Shown piece after piece: positions 6,978 through 13,610 of a stretch of 25,876 nucleotides of DNA. Source of the stretch: an uncultured Veillonella sp. GTDB taxonomy: Bacteria; Bacillota; Negativicutes; Veillonellales; Veillonellaceae. The stretch spans positions 1 through 25,876 of the forward strand of contig NZ_UQYC01000020.1 in assembly GCF_900545205.1 (NCBI RefSeq), written 5' to 3'. The notes below the pieces were generated by a model. It had not been told where the DNA came from. It did not search any database and was given only the letters and a program-made list of their open reading frames with translations. The translations under genes were made by a program, and so were the position numbers. Every line of letters begins with the position of its first letter. Positions within the stretch are counted from its first letter, which is position 1.

Positions 6978-7298
6978 ATGGACAAGTTTATTCCAACACC
7001 TACCATCAGTGAAATATTGAAAGAAGAGTTTATGGAGCCATTAGGACTATCTGCATATCGATTAGCTAAAGATATACATGTGCCTGTTTCGCGTATTCAG
7101 GAAATCTTGAATGGGACACGAGCTATTTCAGCAGACACCTCTCTACGTTTAGCTAAATACTTTGGTGTTTCTGAAGGATATTTCTTGCGGTTGCAGATGG
7201 ATGTTGATTTACGTACCGCAAAGCATAGTGCAGGGATGGAGGAAGTATTAAGCTCTATTGATCATTGTAATTCATTAGAACCTGTGGACTGTCAATAA
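6978..7298 (+). CDS. higA: HigA-type antitoxin, XRE-family HTH protein
   Basis: 106 residues. It neutralises HigB and represses the operon. The N-terminal IPTPTISEILKEEFMEPLGLS, the helix-turn-helix SAYRLAKDIHVPVSRIQEILNGTRAISADTSLRLAKYFG (about residues 24-63) and the following EGYFLRLQMDVDLRTAK are the classical HigA/VapA plan. The C-terminal tail of about 25 residues beyond the fold (GMEEVLSSIDHCNSLEPVDCQ) may be unstructured. GAGAGGGAA stands about 8 bases before the ATG. It is co-transcribed with higB. The palindromes at 6607-6660 are the likely binding sites. Confidence 0.94.
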   Translation: MDKFIPTPTISEILKEEFMEPLGLSAYRLAKDIHVPVSRIQEILNGTRAISADTSLRLAKYFGVSEGYFLRLQMDVDLRTAKHSAGMEEVLSSIDHCNSLEPVDCQ

Positions 7299-7382
7299 GA
7301 TATTGATAATTTTCGATATATTTGATACACTTAACTTATAAATATATCGTTATAACATTATGTATTACTATAAGGAGACGCT

Positions 7383-7736
7383 ATGTTATTCGTTGAATAT
7401 CCTAAATGCACAACATGCAAAAAAGCAAAGAAATTCTTAGATGATCATAATATTAAATACACAGATCGTGACATTAAGTCTGAAAACCCTACAGCTGAAG
7501 AAATCGCTGCATGGTATCCACAATCTGGTAAAGACTTGAAAGCATTCTTCAATACATCTGGTATGATTTATCGTGAACAACAATTGAAGGATAAATTACC
7601 AAACCTTAGCGAAGAAGAAAAACTCGCTTTATTGGCATCCAATGGCATGCTTGTAAAACGTCCTATCTTGGTTCTTGAAGACAAAGTACTCGTTGGCTTT
7701 AAAGAAGCAGAATGGATCGAGGCGTTGAAGCTCTAA
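7383..7736 (+). CDS. ArsC/Spx/MgsR-family thioredoxin-fold protein
   Basis: 117 residues, the usual family length. The N-terminal YPKCTTCKKAKKFL carries a Cys9-x-x-Cys12 redox pair, and the C-terminal half has the conserved KRPILVLEDKVLVGFKEAEW (Arg of the RPI motif). In this superfamily some proteins are glutathione- or thioredoxin-linked arsenate reductases and others (Spx, MgsR) are RNA polymerase-binding stress regulators. With a CxxC pair, no ars genes nearby and this length, it is best called Spx/YffB-like with unknown role. TAAGGAGACG precedes the ATG. It is transcribed alone, just downstream of higBA, and is followed by a very long inverted repeat. Confidence 0.9.
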   Translation: MLFVEYPKCTTCKKAKKFLDDHNIKYTDRDIKSENPTAEEIAAWYPQSGKDLKAFFNTSGMIYREQQLKDKLPNLSEEEKLALLASNGMLVKRPILVLEDKVLVGFKEAEWIEALKL

Positions 7737-7753
7737 TTTCATATTAGTTAACC

Positions 7754-7816
7754 GAAAGAACAGGTCCCTAAAAGCCTCCATAGCGAGCTAAGTCGTTTTT
7801 AGGGACCTGTTCTTTC
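7754..7816. repeat. Perfect 20-bp inverted repeat with 23-base loop
   Basis: 7754-7773 is the exact reverse complement of 7797-7816. The loop contains TAGCGAGCTA. There is no T-tract after the 3' arm, so it is not a standard terminator. A second, weaker hairpin AAGAGCTTT/AAAGCTCTT follows at 7835-7857. The 3' arm is part of the first unit of the tandem array that continues to about 8105. Confidence 0.8.
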
Positions 7817-8105
7817 TACGTCTAATAAAGAAATAAGAGCTTTCAACTAAAGCTCTTAAGGGAATGTCATTTTTAGAGATAGGTGCTTTTCTTTTTATAT
7901 GAAATTAGGATCTTCAACTTAGGCCTATTGGAAGGCCTCCATAGCGAGCTAAGTCTTTTTAGGGGCCTGTTCTTTCTACGTTTAATAAAGAAATGAGAGC
8001 CATCAATTAGATCCTTTTAAACGGCATCAAAAACGAGGTAAGTCATTTTTATAAATTTATTCTTTTGGTACTACATAAAGAAATTATAGTTCTTTATCAT
8101 TTATC
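7772..8105. repeat. Array of four degenerate tandem repeat units, about 74-89 bp apart
   Basis: Four related blocks start at about 7791, 7865, 7952 and 8041. Each reads [AT]GTC-TTTTTA-rich, then GTTCTTTC or a derivative, then TAATAAAGAAAT or TATGAAAT, and ends near TCAACTA/TCAATTA. Units 1 and 3 are closest and share CCTCCATAGCGAGCTAAGTC and CCTGTTCTTTCTACG. Units 2 and 4 are much decayed. I see no open frame. It may be a family of chromosomal interspersed repeats or the remains of a small mobile element. Confidence 0.65.
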
Positions 8106-8117
8106 GAAAAAAATGAT

Positions 8118-8176
8118 TTGTATATAATTCGTATGTTTTGTATAATGTTTACATCGTAGATATACCCCTATGGGTA
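8118..8176 (+). promoter_or_regulatory. Promoter with CsoR-like palindrome at the start of the transcript
   Basis: TTGTAT (8118-8123), a 17-base spacer and TATAAT (8141-8146). Just downstream lies the palindrome TACCC-CTAT-GGGTA (8163-8176), which matches the general TACCC-N4-GGGTA form of CsoR/RcnR-type copper or nickel regulator sites. The leader to the gene at 8312 is about 155 bases. The link to metals is an inference from the palindrome and from the P1B-like product. Confidence 0.6.
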
Positions 8177-8311
8177 CACAGATTTAAAAATACTTTAGGT
8201 TCATAGGGTTTTGAATTAATTTAGGTATAGAGAGTTCTGAATTAATACTGTGTTGTTTTTGTTTTATTTCCGGAGTAAGTAAGGCCGGTTCTAGTGTATA
8301 GAGAGGTCCAT

Positions 8312-9085
8312 ATGAAGTTTTTACAGTCTTTATCAGCGCAGGTGTCGCTATTTACGCAAGGTGCTATTTTAGCATTAGGCGTTGTATTTATTCTTTTGGA
8401 TGCGATTACAGAGTCATTCAATCCCGTTATAGATTTAGCATGGGTAACGGTTCTAGTTTGTGGTTTACCACTACTTATTAACAGTGTTCAAAGTATTTGG
8501 GAGCATTTAGAGATCCATGCTAATTTCCTCATTGTAGTGGCCATGGTGGCGCTCATTTCCATTGGCGATTATCATACGGCGGCCTATGTGGGGCTCATCG
8601 TACAGGCTGGTTTCTTCTTGGAGCAGCTTATTACGGGTGAGTCACATTACACTGTAGATAATGATATGCTTCCTATGATGCCATCTCAACTGGTGGCATT
8701 GCGTCAAGGTATCAACAACTACTCATCGGTTATTGTTGTGGCCGTGTTGTTATTGTCTATGGGTTCCTTTGCATTGACACAGGATTTCATACATACTGTA
8801 ACCTTGTTATTGGTGCTATGCCCATGTTCTTTGGAACTTATTTTAGTAGCGCTCATGATGGGATCTCTTGTGGATGACGCATCTCCTGTATCGGAGCTTT
8901 CAAAAGGAATAAAGCAGTCTCATTTAGGTCTACTCATCGTGTCCATTGTGTTCCACGTTGCCATCATCGGTGCTGGTGTATTTGGTCTCATTGATCCTGT
9001 TACGGCCGTTGCATTGCACGGTTTGGCACGACTTGGTCTCGTGTATAATTTGAAAGTTCTTAATAGTTCTTTATGTATTGCATAA
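8312..9085 (+). CDS. Membrane-only derivative of a P1B-type heavy-metal ATPase
   Basis: 257 residues from ATG 8312, which has GAGAGG at 8301-8306 (an in-frame GTG at 8294 is less likely). The N-terminal half matches the first membrane segments of P1B metal ATPases: VTVLVCGLPLLINSVQSIWE, then IHANFLIVVAMVALISIGDYHTAAYV and FFLEQ. A CPC metal-site motif stands at residues 170-172 (LLLVLCPCSLELI). The C-terminal part (IVSIVFHVAIIGAGVFGLIDPVTAVALH...NLKVLNSS) matches the last two membrane helices. The actuator domain is missing apart from a possible TGES at 108-111. The whole phosphorylation/ATP-binding region (DKTGT, GDGxND) is absent. Full-length relatives have 600-800 residues. The frame is uninterrupted and has a promoter, so it may be a working reduced protein rather than a dead gene. 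Confidence 0.8.
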   Translation: MKFLQSLSAQVSLFTQGAILALGVVFILLDAITESFNPVIDLAWVTVLVCGLPLLINSVQSIWEHLEIHANFLIVVAMVALISIGDYHTAAYVGLIVQAGFFLEQLITGESHYTVDNDMLPMMPSQLVALRQGINNYSSVIVVAVLLLSMGSFALTQDFIHTVTLLLVLCPCSLELILVALMMGSLVDDASPVSELSKGIKQSHLGLLIVSIVFHVAIIGAGVFGLIDPVTAVALHGLARLGLVYNLKVLNSSLCIA

Positions 9086-9089
9086 TATA

Positions 9090-9128
9090 AAAACTCCCCT
9101 AGTAACCATGTGTTACTAGGGGAGTTTT
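9090..9128. terminator. Bidirectional terminator
   Basis: AAAACTCCCCTAGTAAC (9090-9106) pairs perfectly with 9112-9128. A-tract and T-tract on both sides let it serve the plus-strand gene ending at 9085 and the minus-strand gene ending at 9155. Confidence 0.9.
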
Positions 9129-9154
9129 ATGTTCATACAACAGTTAGTTGTAGA

Positions 9155-10486
9155 TTATTCTTTTGCTTGGGATTTATCACCAAGTGTGAGAAGTAGGAAT
9201 ACGATAGCGAGGATACATGCACCAACGAGGGCCACGAAGCCGCCATCCCAACCATAGAGGTCAACCATGAGACCCATGAAGGCACCAGCACCAGCGGAAC
9301 CGATGAGGTAACCAAGAAGACCTGTAAGACCAGTAGCACCACCTGTTGCTACACGTGGAACCATGTCTGCTGCTTGTAGGCCAATCATCATAACTGGACC
9401 GTAGATGAGGAAGCCGATAGCGATAAGTGCTAGGTTATCGATAAGGATATTGCCTGCTGGGTTGAACCAGTAAACAAGGATTGCCAAGATAACGAATAGC
9501 ATGAAGCAGATAGTAGCTGGAGCACGGCGGCCGCGGAATACACGGTCACTCAAGTAGCCGCTTACGAGCATGCCTGGAATACCAGCCCATTCGTATAAGA
9601 AGTAAGCCCAACGGGAACCTTCTTTTGTAAAGCCTTTTACAGCTGTTAAATAAGTAGGAGCCCAGCTTACTACACCGTAACGGATGAAGTACACAAAGAT
9701 ATTCGCAATTGCAAGATACCATAAGTATTTGTTATGCAAAATATATTTGTAGAAGATTTCTTTGAAAGTAGTTTTGTTTTCATCATTTACTTCAGCTGCC
9801 ACTGGTTCGTGTTTGTATTCTTCGATAGGTGGTAAGCCACAGGATTGAGGTGTGTCTTTCAACAAGAAGAATGTAACTACAGCTAACACGATAGAAATAA
9901 GAGCAGGGAAGAAGAAAATACTATGCCATGTACCAAATAGATAGATACCTAACGTAGCAAGAGGTGCGATGATACCGCCACCAAGATTGTGGGATACGTT
10001 CCACCAGGACCACCAAGCACCACGTTCAGAACGGGAGAACCAAGTTACCATGTTTTTCGCATATGGAGGGTAGCCCATACCTTGGAACCAACCGTTTAAT
10101 AAGGCAAGAACACACATGATAGGAATACTGCTCATAACACCTGGTAAGGTGCCGAATAATAACATAACTAAAGCACTGAGCAATAGACCTACTGTGGAGA
10201 AGTATTTTGGGTTAGAGCGGTCAGACGCATTACCCATGACAAACTTACTTACACCGTACGCTACGGATAAGAGGGTCATGACAATACCAAGATCCGCTTT
10301 AGTGTAGCCGTACTCAGCAATCATGTACGGAACAGCCAAACTAAAGTTTTGGCGGATCAAATAGAATGTAGCATAACCAATAAAAGTACCTGCAAAGACT
10401 TCTTTGCGAAGACGTTTGTAGGTGGAATCGATTTGCCCCTCTGGTAATCGTTCGATATGAGGAGCTGGAGAGAAGATCGACATCAT
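9155..10486 (-). CDS. glpT: Glycerol-3-phosphate transporter (MFS, organophosphate:phosphate antiporter)
   Basis: 443 residues with 12 hydrophobic segments, the normal length. The protein exchanges external glycerol-3-phosphate for internal phosphate across the inner membrane. Strong GlpT signatures run throughout: LIRQNFSLAVPYMI (the substrate Arg near residue 45), YGVSKFVMGNASDRSNP, LNGWFQGMGYPP, WNVSHNLGGG (the binding His), DTPQSCGLPPIEEYK, VYFIRYGVVSWAPTYL (the second substrate Arg), SWAYFLYEWAGIPG-like RWAYFLYEWAGIPG, FLIYGPVMMIGLQA and DLYGWDGGF. The start is set at ATG 10486, six bases after AAAGGA. GTG 10489 is too close to it. It is transcribed alone and convergent with the ATPase-like gene. 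Confidence 0.93.
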   Translation of the reverse strand: MMSIFSPAPHIERLPEGQIDSTYKRLRKEVFAGTFIGYATFYLIRQNFSLAVPYMIAEYGYTKADLGIVMTLLSVAYGVSKFVMGNASDRSNPKYFSTVGLLLSALVMLLFGTLPGVMSSIPIMCVLALLNGWFQGMGYPPYAKNMVTWFSRSERGAWWSWWNVSHNLGGGIIAPLATLGIYLFGTWHSIFFFPALISIVLAVVTFFLLKDTPQSCGLPPIEEYKHEPVAAEVNDENKTTFKEIFYKYILHNKYLWYLAIANIFVYFIRYGVVSWAPTYLTAVKGFTKEGSRWAYFLYEWAGIPGMLVSGYLSDRVFRGRRAPATICFMLFVILAILVYWFNPAGNILIDNLALIAIGFLIYGPVMMIGLQAADMVPRVATGGATGLTGLLGYLIGSAGAGAFMGLMVDLYGWDGGFVALVGACILAIVFLLLTLGDKSQAKE

Positions 10487-10663
10487 CACACATCCTTTCT
10501 ACAACATGTCATTGTAATCATACCATGTATGACTAAAAGTCGACTATATTTTATTTTTAATTATGATAAATTGCTATTTTAGTGCACCATTATGGGGATA
10601 GCGCATAGGTTGTAGAACATTAAAATATCTTCTATATAAAAATCCATTTGATTATCAAGATAT

Positions 10664-10795
10664 ATGAACGATGCGCCAGCCCTTAAGAAATCTGATGTAG
10701 GCATCGCCATGGGCGGTGTAGGCAGTGATATTGCTGTAGAAGCAGCAGATATCGTTCTTGTAAAAGCCGCTCGTAAACGCGTATTTGAAGAGTAA
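10664..10795 (+). pseudogene. Fragment of a P-type ATPase P-domain (GDGxNDAPAL region)
   Basis: 43 codons starting MNDAPALKKSDVGIAMGG and continuing GSDIAVEAADIVLVK, then a divergent AARKRVFEE and stop. This is the conserved hinge region of heavy-metal P-type ATPases, with the NDAPAL motif, but the preceding GDG and everything upstream are missing, and an in-frame stop (TGA 10649-10651) lies 13 bases before it. After it, the last membrane helices are also missing. It is a remnant; the frame itself is intact. It stands 1.6 kb from the membrane-only P1B-like gene at 8312, suggesting both derive from one or more broken ATPase genes. Confidence 0.85.
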
Positions 10796-10862
10796 TTAAA
10801 ATTCATCCACTGATCTGATTGCTAAGATGTCATGAGCTAAAACGTAATATAATCAATAAAAT

Positions 10863-10923
10863 AGCGCTATCAATTCTGATAACAACTCTGTATGAGTAGT
10901 GGAATTGATAGCGCTTTTATTTT
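10863..10923. terminator. Bidirectional terminator
   Basis: AGCGCTATCAATTC (10863-10876) pairs perfectly with GAATTGATAGCGCT (10902-10915), followed by TTTTATTTT. The minus-strand reading also ends in a T-rich tract. It sits between the ATPase fragment and the convergent nitroreductase gene. Confidence 0.85.
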
Positions 10924-10959
10924 GCTTTATTGTGTATATGCGAAGCTCTTGATGTTACA

Positions 10960-11550
10960 TTAATCTACATATGTCACTTTGTAGCCTTTTGGCTCGATTT
11001 CACGGCGGTTAAGGCCGTTTGGTAAGTCTGGATAGCCGATAGCCAAGCTAGCGTAGACTTTTTCGTCTTCTCCAAGGCCTAGCTCACGCATTTTAGCTTG
11101 GATGCGTTCGTTGTCTTGAAGATGGCGGATTTGGTTAACCCAGCAGCTGCCAAGGTCGAGCTCGTTGCAAGCAAGCATCATGTTTTGCATTGCACATGAC
11201 ACGTCAGCAAAGTTGTTGGCATAACTTGGTTTGCTAGCCAATACGATAAGTACAGGCGCGCCATAGTTAAATACAAACTTGCCTTCTGCGGACATTTTGA
11301 TGATATTCACCATGTAAGGTAATGTATTTTCTGTAATCGGCATTTTGCCGTATTCCTCTTGAACGAGTGTTACTAACTCTTTGAGTACATCTTGGTTCGT
11401 AATGACCATGAAATGTGTCAATTGTGTATTACCGCCAGATGGAGCACGGCGGCCAGCATCGAGGACTTGATCGATAAGTTCTCGAGATAATTGACCCGCT
11501 TTAAACTTACGCGTACTATGGCGAGTTTTAATACATTCTAAGGTATTCAT
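10960..11550 (-). CDS. Nitroreductase family protein (FMN)
   Basis: 196 residues. The N-terminal IKTRHSTRKFKAGQLSRELIDQVLDAGRRAPSGGNTQ is the FMN-binding start of the nitroreductase fold, with R-x-S-x-R-x-F and APSGGNTQ. Further on, NYGAPVLIVLAS and ADVSCAMQNMMLACNELDLGSCWVNQIR match the central helix and dimer region, and ASLAIGYPD the C-terminal loop. Members reduce nitro compounds, quinones or flavins with NAD(P)H in the cytoplasm. The physiological substrate cannot be named here. AGGAGGTCCTC before the ATG (minus strand) is a strong ribosome binding site. It is transcribed singly and points away from the ferritin-like gene at 11798. Confidence 0.92.
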   Translation of the reverse strand: MNTLECIKTRHSTRKFKAGQLSRELIDQVLDAGRRAPSGGNTQLTHFMVITNQDVLKELVTLVQEEYGKMPITENTLPYMVNIIKMSAEGKFVFNYGAPVLIVLASKPSYANNFADVSCAMQNMMLACNELDLGSCWVNQIRHLQDNERIQAKMRELGLGEDEKVYASLAIGYPDLPNGLNRREIEPKGYKVTYVD

Positions 11551-11659
11551 GAGGACCTCCTAAGACAAATGGGATTTGGTATAGAATTTCTTTTATTATA
11601 CTACAAGAAAAAACTAGAAGAGGCCACATTTTACTAACTAGCTAATTAAACCAAGTATA

Positions 11660-11698
11660 TTGACAAAAATAGATATAGAGTTTACAATATTAATTGTA
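11660..11698 (+). promoter_or_regulatory. Near-consensus promoter with palindrome over the -10
   Basis: TTGACA (11660-11665), exactly 17 bases, TACAAT (11683-11688). The -10 is the left half of the palindrome TACAAT-ATTA-ATTGTA (11683-11698), placed to block the polymerase. It drives the ferritin-like gene with a leader of about 100 bases. The palindrome resembles OhrR-type sites (TACAA-N-TTGTA). Confidence 0.8.
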
Positions 11699-11797
11699 TA
11701 AAATTATATTTTTAGCTTTTGGTTTTATTGAGTATTCATATGTGAGCAGCTACTTAAAGTTTTAAATCTATATAGCTTATTATAGAAGGAGAATATT

Positions 11798-12226
11798 ATG
11801 AATTTACATGGTATTGCAAAGGGGAAATCCTTTGAAAAAACTATTGAGATGTTAAAGAACGCAGAAATTAACGGTGCTAATCAATATTTCACCATGTATT
11901 TTTTAGCTAAAGAGCTTGGTTATGATGCAATTGCTGATGCAATCTATAAAAATGCTGCAGAAGATGCAGCACATGGCGGAATTTATAGCCATTTATTAGG
12001 CGATGGTCCTGCTACAAAGGAAGACTTCATTAAGATGGTCATTAATTTCTACAAGGCTGAAGCGTCTGCAGATACGATCCTTACGAAATTAGCTGATGAA
12101 GTTCGCAATTCTAATGAAGAGGGTGCTCATAAAATTGCTGAATTAATTGAACATTCTATTCCAGAAGAATTAGATCATGCTAAACGTCTTGAAGAAGCGA
12201 TGTCCGCATGTGGTATTGAATTCTAA
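11798..12226 (+). CDS. Ferritin-like di-iron protein (rubrerythrin-type domain without rubredoxin)
   Basis: 142 residues forming one four-helix bundle. Di-iron ligands are placed as in rubrerythrin/ferritin-like proteins. Glu in LKNAEINGANQYFTMYFLA (helix 1) and E-D-A-A-H in YKNAAEDAAHGGIYSHLL (helix 2) supply the first pair. Glu in FYKAEASADT (helix 3) and EELDH in SIPEELDHAKRLEEA (helix 4) supply the second. There is no C-terminal rubredoxin Cys pair, so it is the short form. Likely roles are peroxide or oxygen scavenging or iron handling, which fits the nearby OhrR-like regulator and redox genes. AGAAGGAGAA precedes the ATG. It is transcribed from a strong promoter. Confidence 0.88.
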   Translation: MNLHGIAKGKSFEKTIEMLKNAEINGANQYFTMYFLAKELGYDAIADAIYKNAAEDAAHGGIYSHLLGDGPATKEDFIKMVINFYKAEASADTILTKLADEVRNSNEEGAHKIAELIEHSIPEELDHAKRLEEAMSACGIEF

Positions 12227-12338
12227 TATAAAAAAATTTTATTAATAGGTTCACAGTTTTATGGTGTGATTTCTGCCCATAAATTCTATAGATGCACTCA
12301 TTTTCTTAATAAAAAAGAAAAAATATATTAATTAATTG

Positions 12339-12356
12339 ACAAATTTAAAAATTTGT
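12339..12356. promoter_or_regulatory. Palindrome upstream of the OhrR-like gene
   Basis: ACAAATTTAAAAATTTGT is a perfect inverted repeat with two central bases. It overlaps a TTGACA (12336-12341) that has no matching -10. It is possibly a binding site of the regulator encoded at 12445. Confidence 0.55.
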
Positions 12357-12377
12357 GGACAAAGTAGATTTTTTACG

Positions 12378-12416
12378 TTGACTGCTTGCTGTAGAATTGT
12401 GTACAATTAATTTGTA
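12378..12416 (+). promoter_or_regulatory. Promoter of the OhrR-like gene with palindrome over the -10
   Basis: TTGACT (12378-12383), an 18-base spacer and TACAAT (12402-12407). The -10 begins the palindrome TACAA-TTAAT-TTGTA (12402-12416), similar to the MarR/OhrR operator form and to the site over the ferritin-like promoter. Autoregulation is likely. Confidence 0.7.
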
Positions 12417-12444
12417 GATTATTGTGTGCATATGGAGGTAGAAT

Positions 12445-12963
12445 ATGGCAGAAATTGGCGTACTGGAAGGTTACAAACATAAAGAAGATGTACCTGATGC
12501 AGAGTACATGAAATTAGACAACCAATTGAGCTTCCCACTTTATGTAGTGGCGAAGGAAATTGTTAATGCATATCGCAGTCACTTAGATCCGTTAAATTTG
12601 ACATATACTCAATACATCGTAATGATGGCATTGTGGCAATATGGTGATTTGTCCGTTAAAGAACTAGGTCAAGTATTGCGCCTTGATTCTGGTACATTAA
12701 CACCACTTTTAAAGAAATTAGAAGCTAAAGCATTCTTAAAGCGTAAGCGTAGTCGTCAAGATGAACGTGTCGTTATGGTAACCCTTACTGATACTGGTAA
12801 AGCATTACGTGACGAAGCTGTTCATGTACCGCGCCGCTTGTCTGAATCTGCAGGTCCGATTTTCGACGTAGAAGAAACGCGTCAATTGCGCATGTTGCTT
12901 AACAAATTGTTAGACGCAATCGATAACGCTAATGCTAGAACAGCAGAGAAGCTTAAGCGCTAA
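12445..12963 (+). CDS. OhrR-like MarR-family regulator without the sensing cysteine
   Basis: 172 residues. It aligns well with OhrR, the organic-peroxide sensor and repressor: MKLDNQLSFPLY, NLTYTQYIVMMALWQYGDLSVKELGQVLRLDSGTLTPLLKKLEA (winged helix) and KRSRQDERVVMVTLTDTG (wing). In B. subtilis OhrR the N-terminal motif is NQLC, with redox Cys15 held by Tyr19, Tyr29 and Tyr40. Here residue 29 is Ser, while the three tyrosines are kept at the same spacing (33, 43, 54). The protein has no cysteine at all, so it cannot sense peroxide by the usual route. It has about 20 extra N-terminal residues and a basic C-terminal tail. GGAGG at 12434-12438 sets the start. Confidence 0.88.
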   Translation: MAEIGVLEGYKHKEDVPDAEYMKLDNQLSFPLYVVAKEIVNAYRSHLDPLNLTYTQYIVMMALWQYGDLSVKELGQVLRLDSGTLTPLLKKLEAKAFLKRKRSRQDERVVMVTLTDTGKALRDEAVHVPRRLSESAGPIFDVEETRQLRMLLNKLLDAIDNANARTAEKLKR

Positions 12964-13038
12964 TGTAGTGTACTTTAGTAAGATCTCATATGCATACATT
13001 CTGTAATTTAATATATCTAATATTTTCATAAAATGTGA

Positions 13039-13087
13039 TATACTATACATATAACGTATTGTACTGAGGTCATGTGAGATATGACCT
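13039..13087 (+). promoter_or_regulatory. -10 box and leader hairpin before the 13124 gene
   Basis: TATACT (13039-13044) without a clear -35. The leader holds AGGTCAT-N7-ATGACCT (13067-13087), a perfect 7-bp hairpin with no T-tract. It may stabilise the mRNA or bind a regulator. Confidence 0.4.
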
Positions 13088-13123
13088 GTTCGTGAGATGC
13101 CGTTCAGGCAAAAGGAGAGCATT

Positions 13124-13522
13124 ATGAATAAAAATTTATTAGGCGCATTTGTATTAGCCGGTACATTATTAGTTGGTGGTGTTGCTAACGCAGCAAACTG
13201 GAATGGTTTAGCTAACTATCCAGAGGTTCCAAACAGTGCAAATGGTTCTGAAACATACTTCTTTGATAAAGCATCCCAATTCAGTGGTATTGATAGTAGC
13301 CGTAACTATGTATTCGGCATTAATGTAGTGAATATGCATAACAACCAATATGGTGAAGCTACATTGTTTAAATACATTGTTCACCCAAGCTTGCATACTG
13401 TATATCGTTTCTCTCCAGATGGTCAAGCGTACCAAATCACTCCTGGTTCTAATGAATACAACATGTTCTTGGCTGCTTGGAAAGAAGTATACGGCACTGA
13501 TTTCTCTTTCCCAGCTTTATAA
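13124..13522 (+). CDS. Small secreted protein of unknown function
   Basis: 132 residues from ATG 13124, preceded by AAAGGAGAG. An earlier in-frame start at 13097 has no ribosome binding site and would spoil the signal. The N-terminus (MNKNLLGAFVLAGTLLVGGVANAANW) is a textbook signal peptide with cleavage after ANA, giving a mature protein of about 109 residues. The mature part is rich in Asn, Tyr and Phe with no Cys. It contains FGINVVNMHNNQYGEATLFKYIVHP and a conserved-looking C-terminal half. I cannot assign a family. It should be periplasmic or surface-exposed. It has its own leader and a hairpin after it. Confidence 0.82.
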   Translation: MNKNLLGAFVLAGTLLVGGVANAANWNGLANYPEVPNSANGSETYFFDKASQFSGIDSSRNYVFGINVVNMHNNQYGEATLFKYIVHPSLHTVYRFSPDGQAYQITPGSNEYNMFLAAWKEVYGTDFSFPAL

Positions 13523-13561
13523 TTTGATGGCGCAAGCCGTAATAATTACATAACTATTGCT

Positions 13562-13587
13562 GGTGAAAGCTCCTTTGGGCTTTCACC
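13562..13587 (+). terminator. Hairpin after the 13124 gene
   Basis: GGTGAAAGC (13562-13570) pairs with GCTTTCACC (13579-13587), followed by a weak T-rich stretch. It is probably a terminator or partial terminator, and lies only 13 bases before the ribosome binding site of the next gene. Confidence 0.6.
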
Positions 13588-13610
13588 AGTGTTGTTTATG
13601 GAGGTTTCCT

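Noticed and set aside
7754..8105. Possible CRISPR array
   Set aside because: Units are long and degenerate, without uniform repeats and unique spacers, and no cas genes are present.
10579..10806. A 75-codon minus-strand frame
   Set aside because: It is the antisense of the P-type ATPase fragment, whose plus-strand translation matches a known motif exactly.
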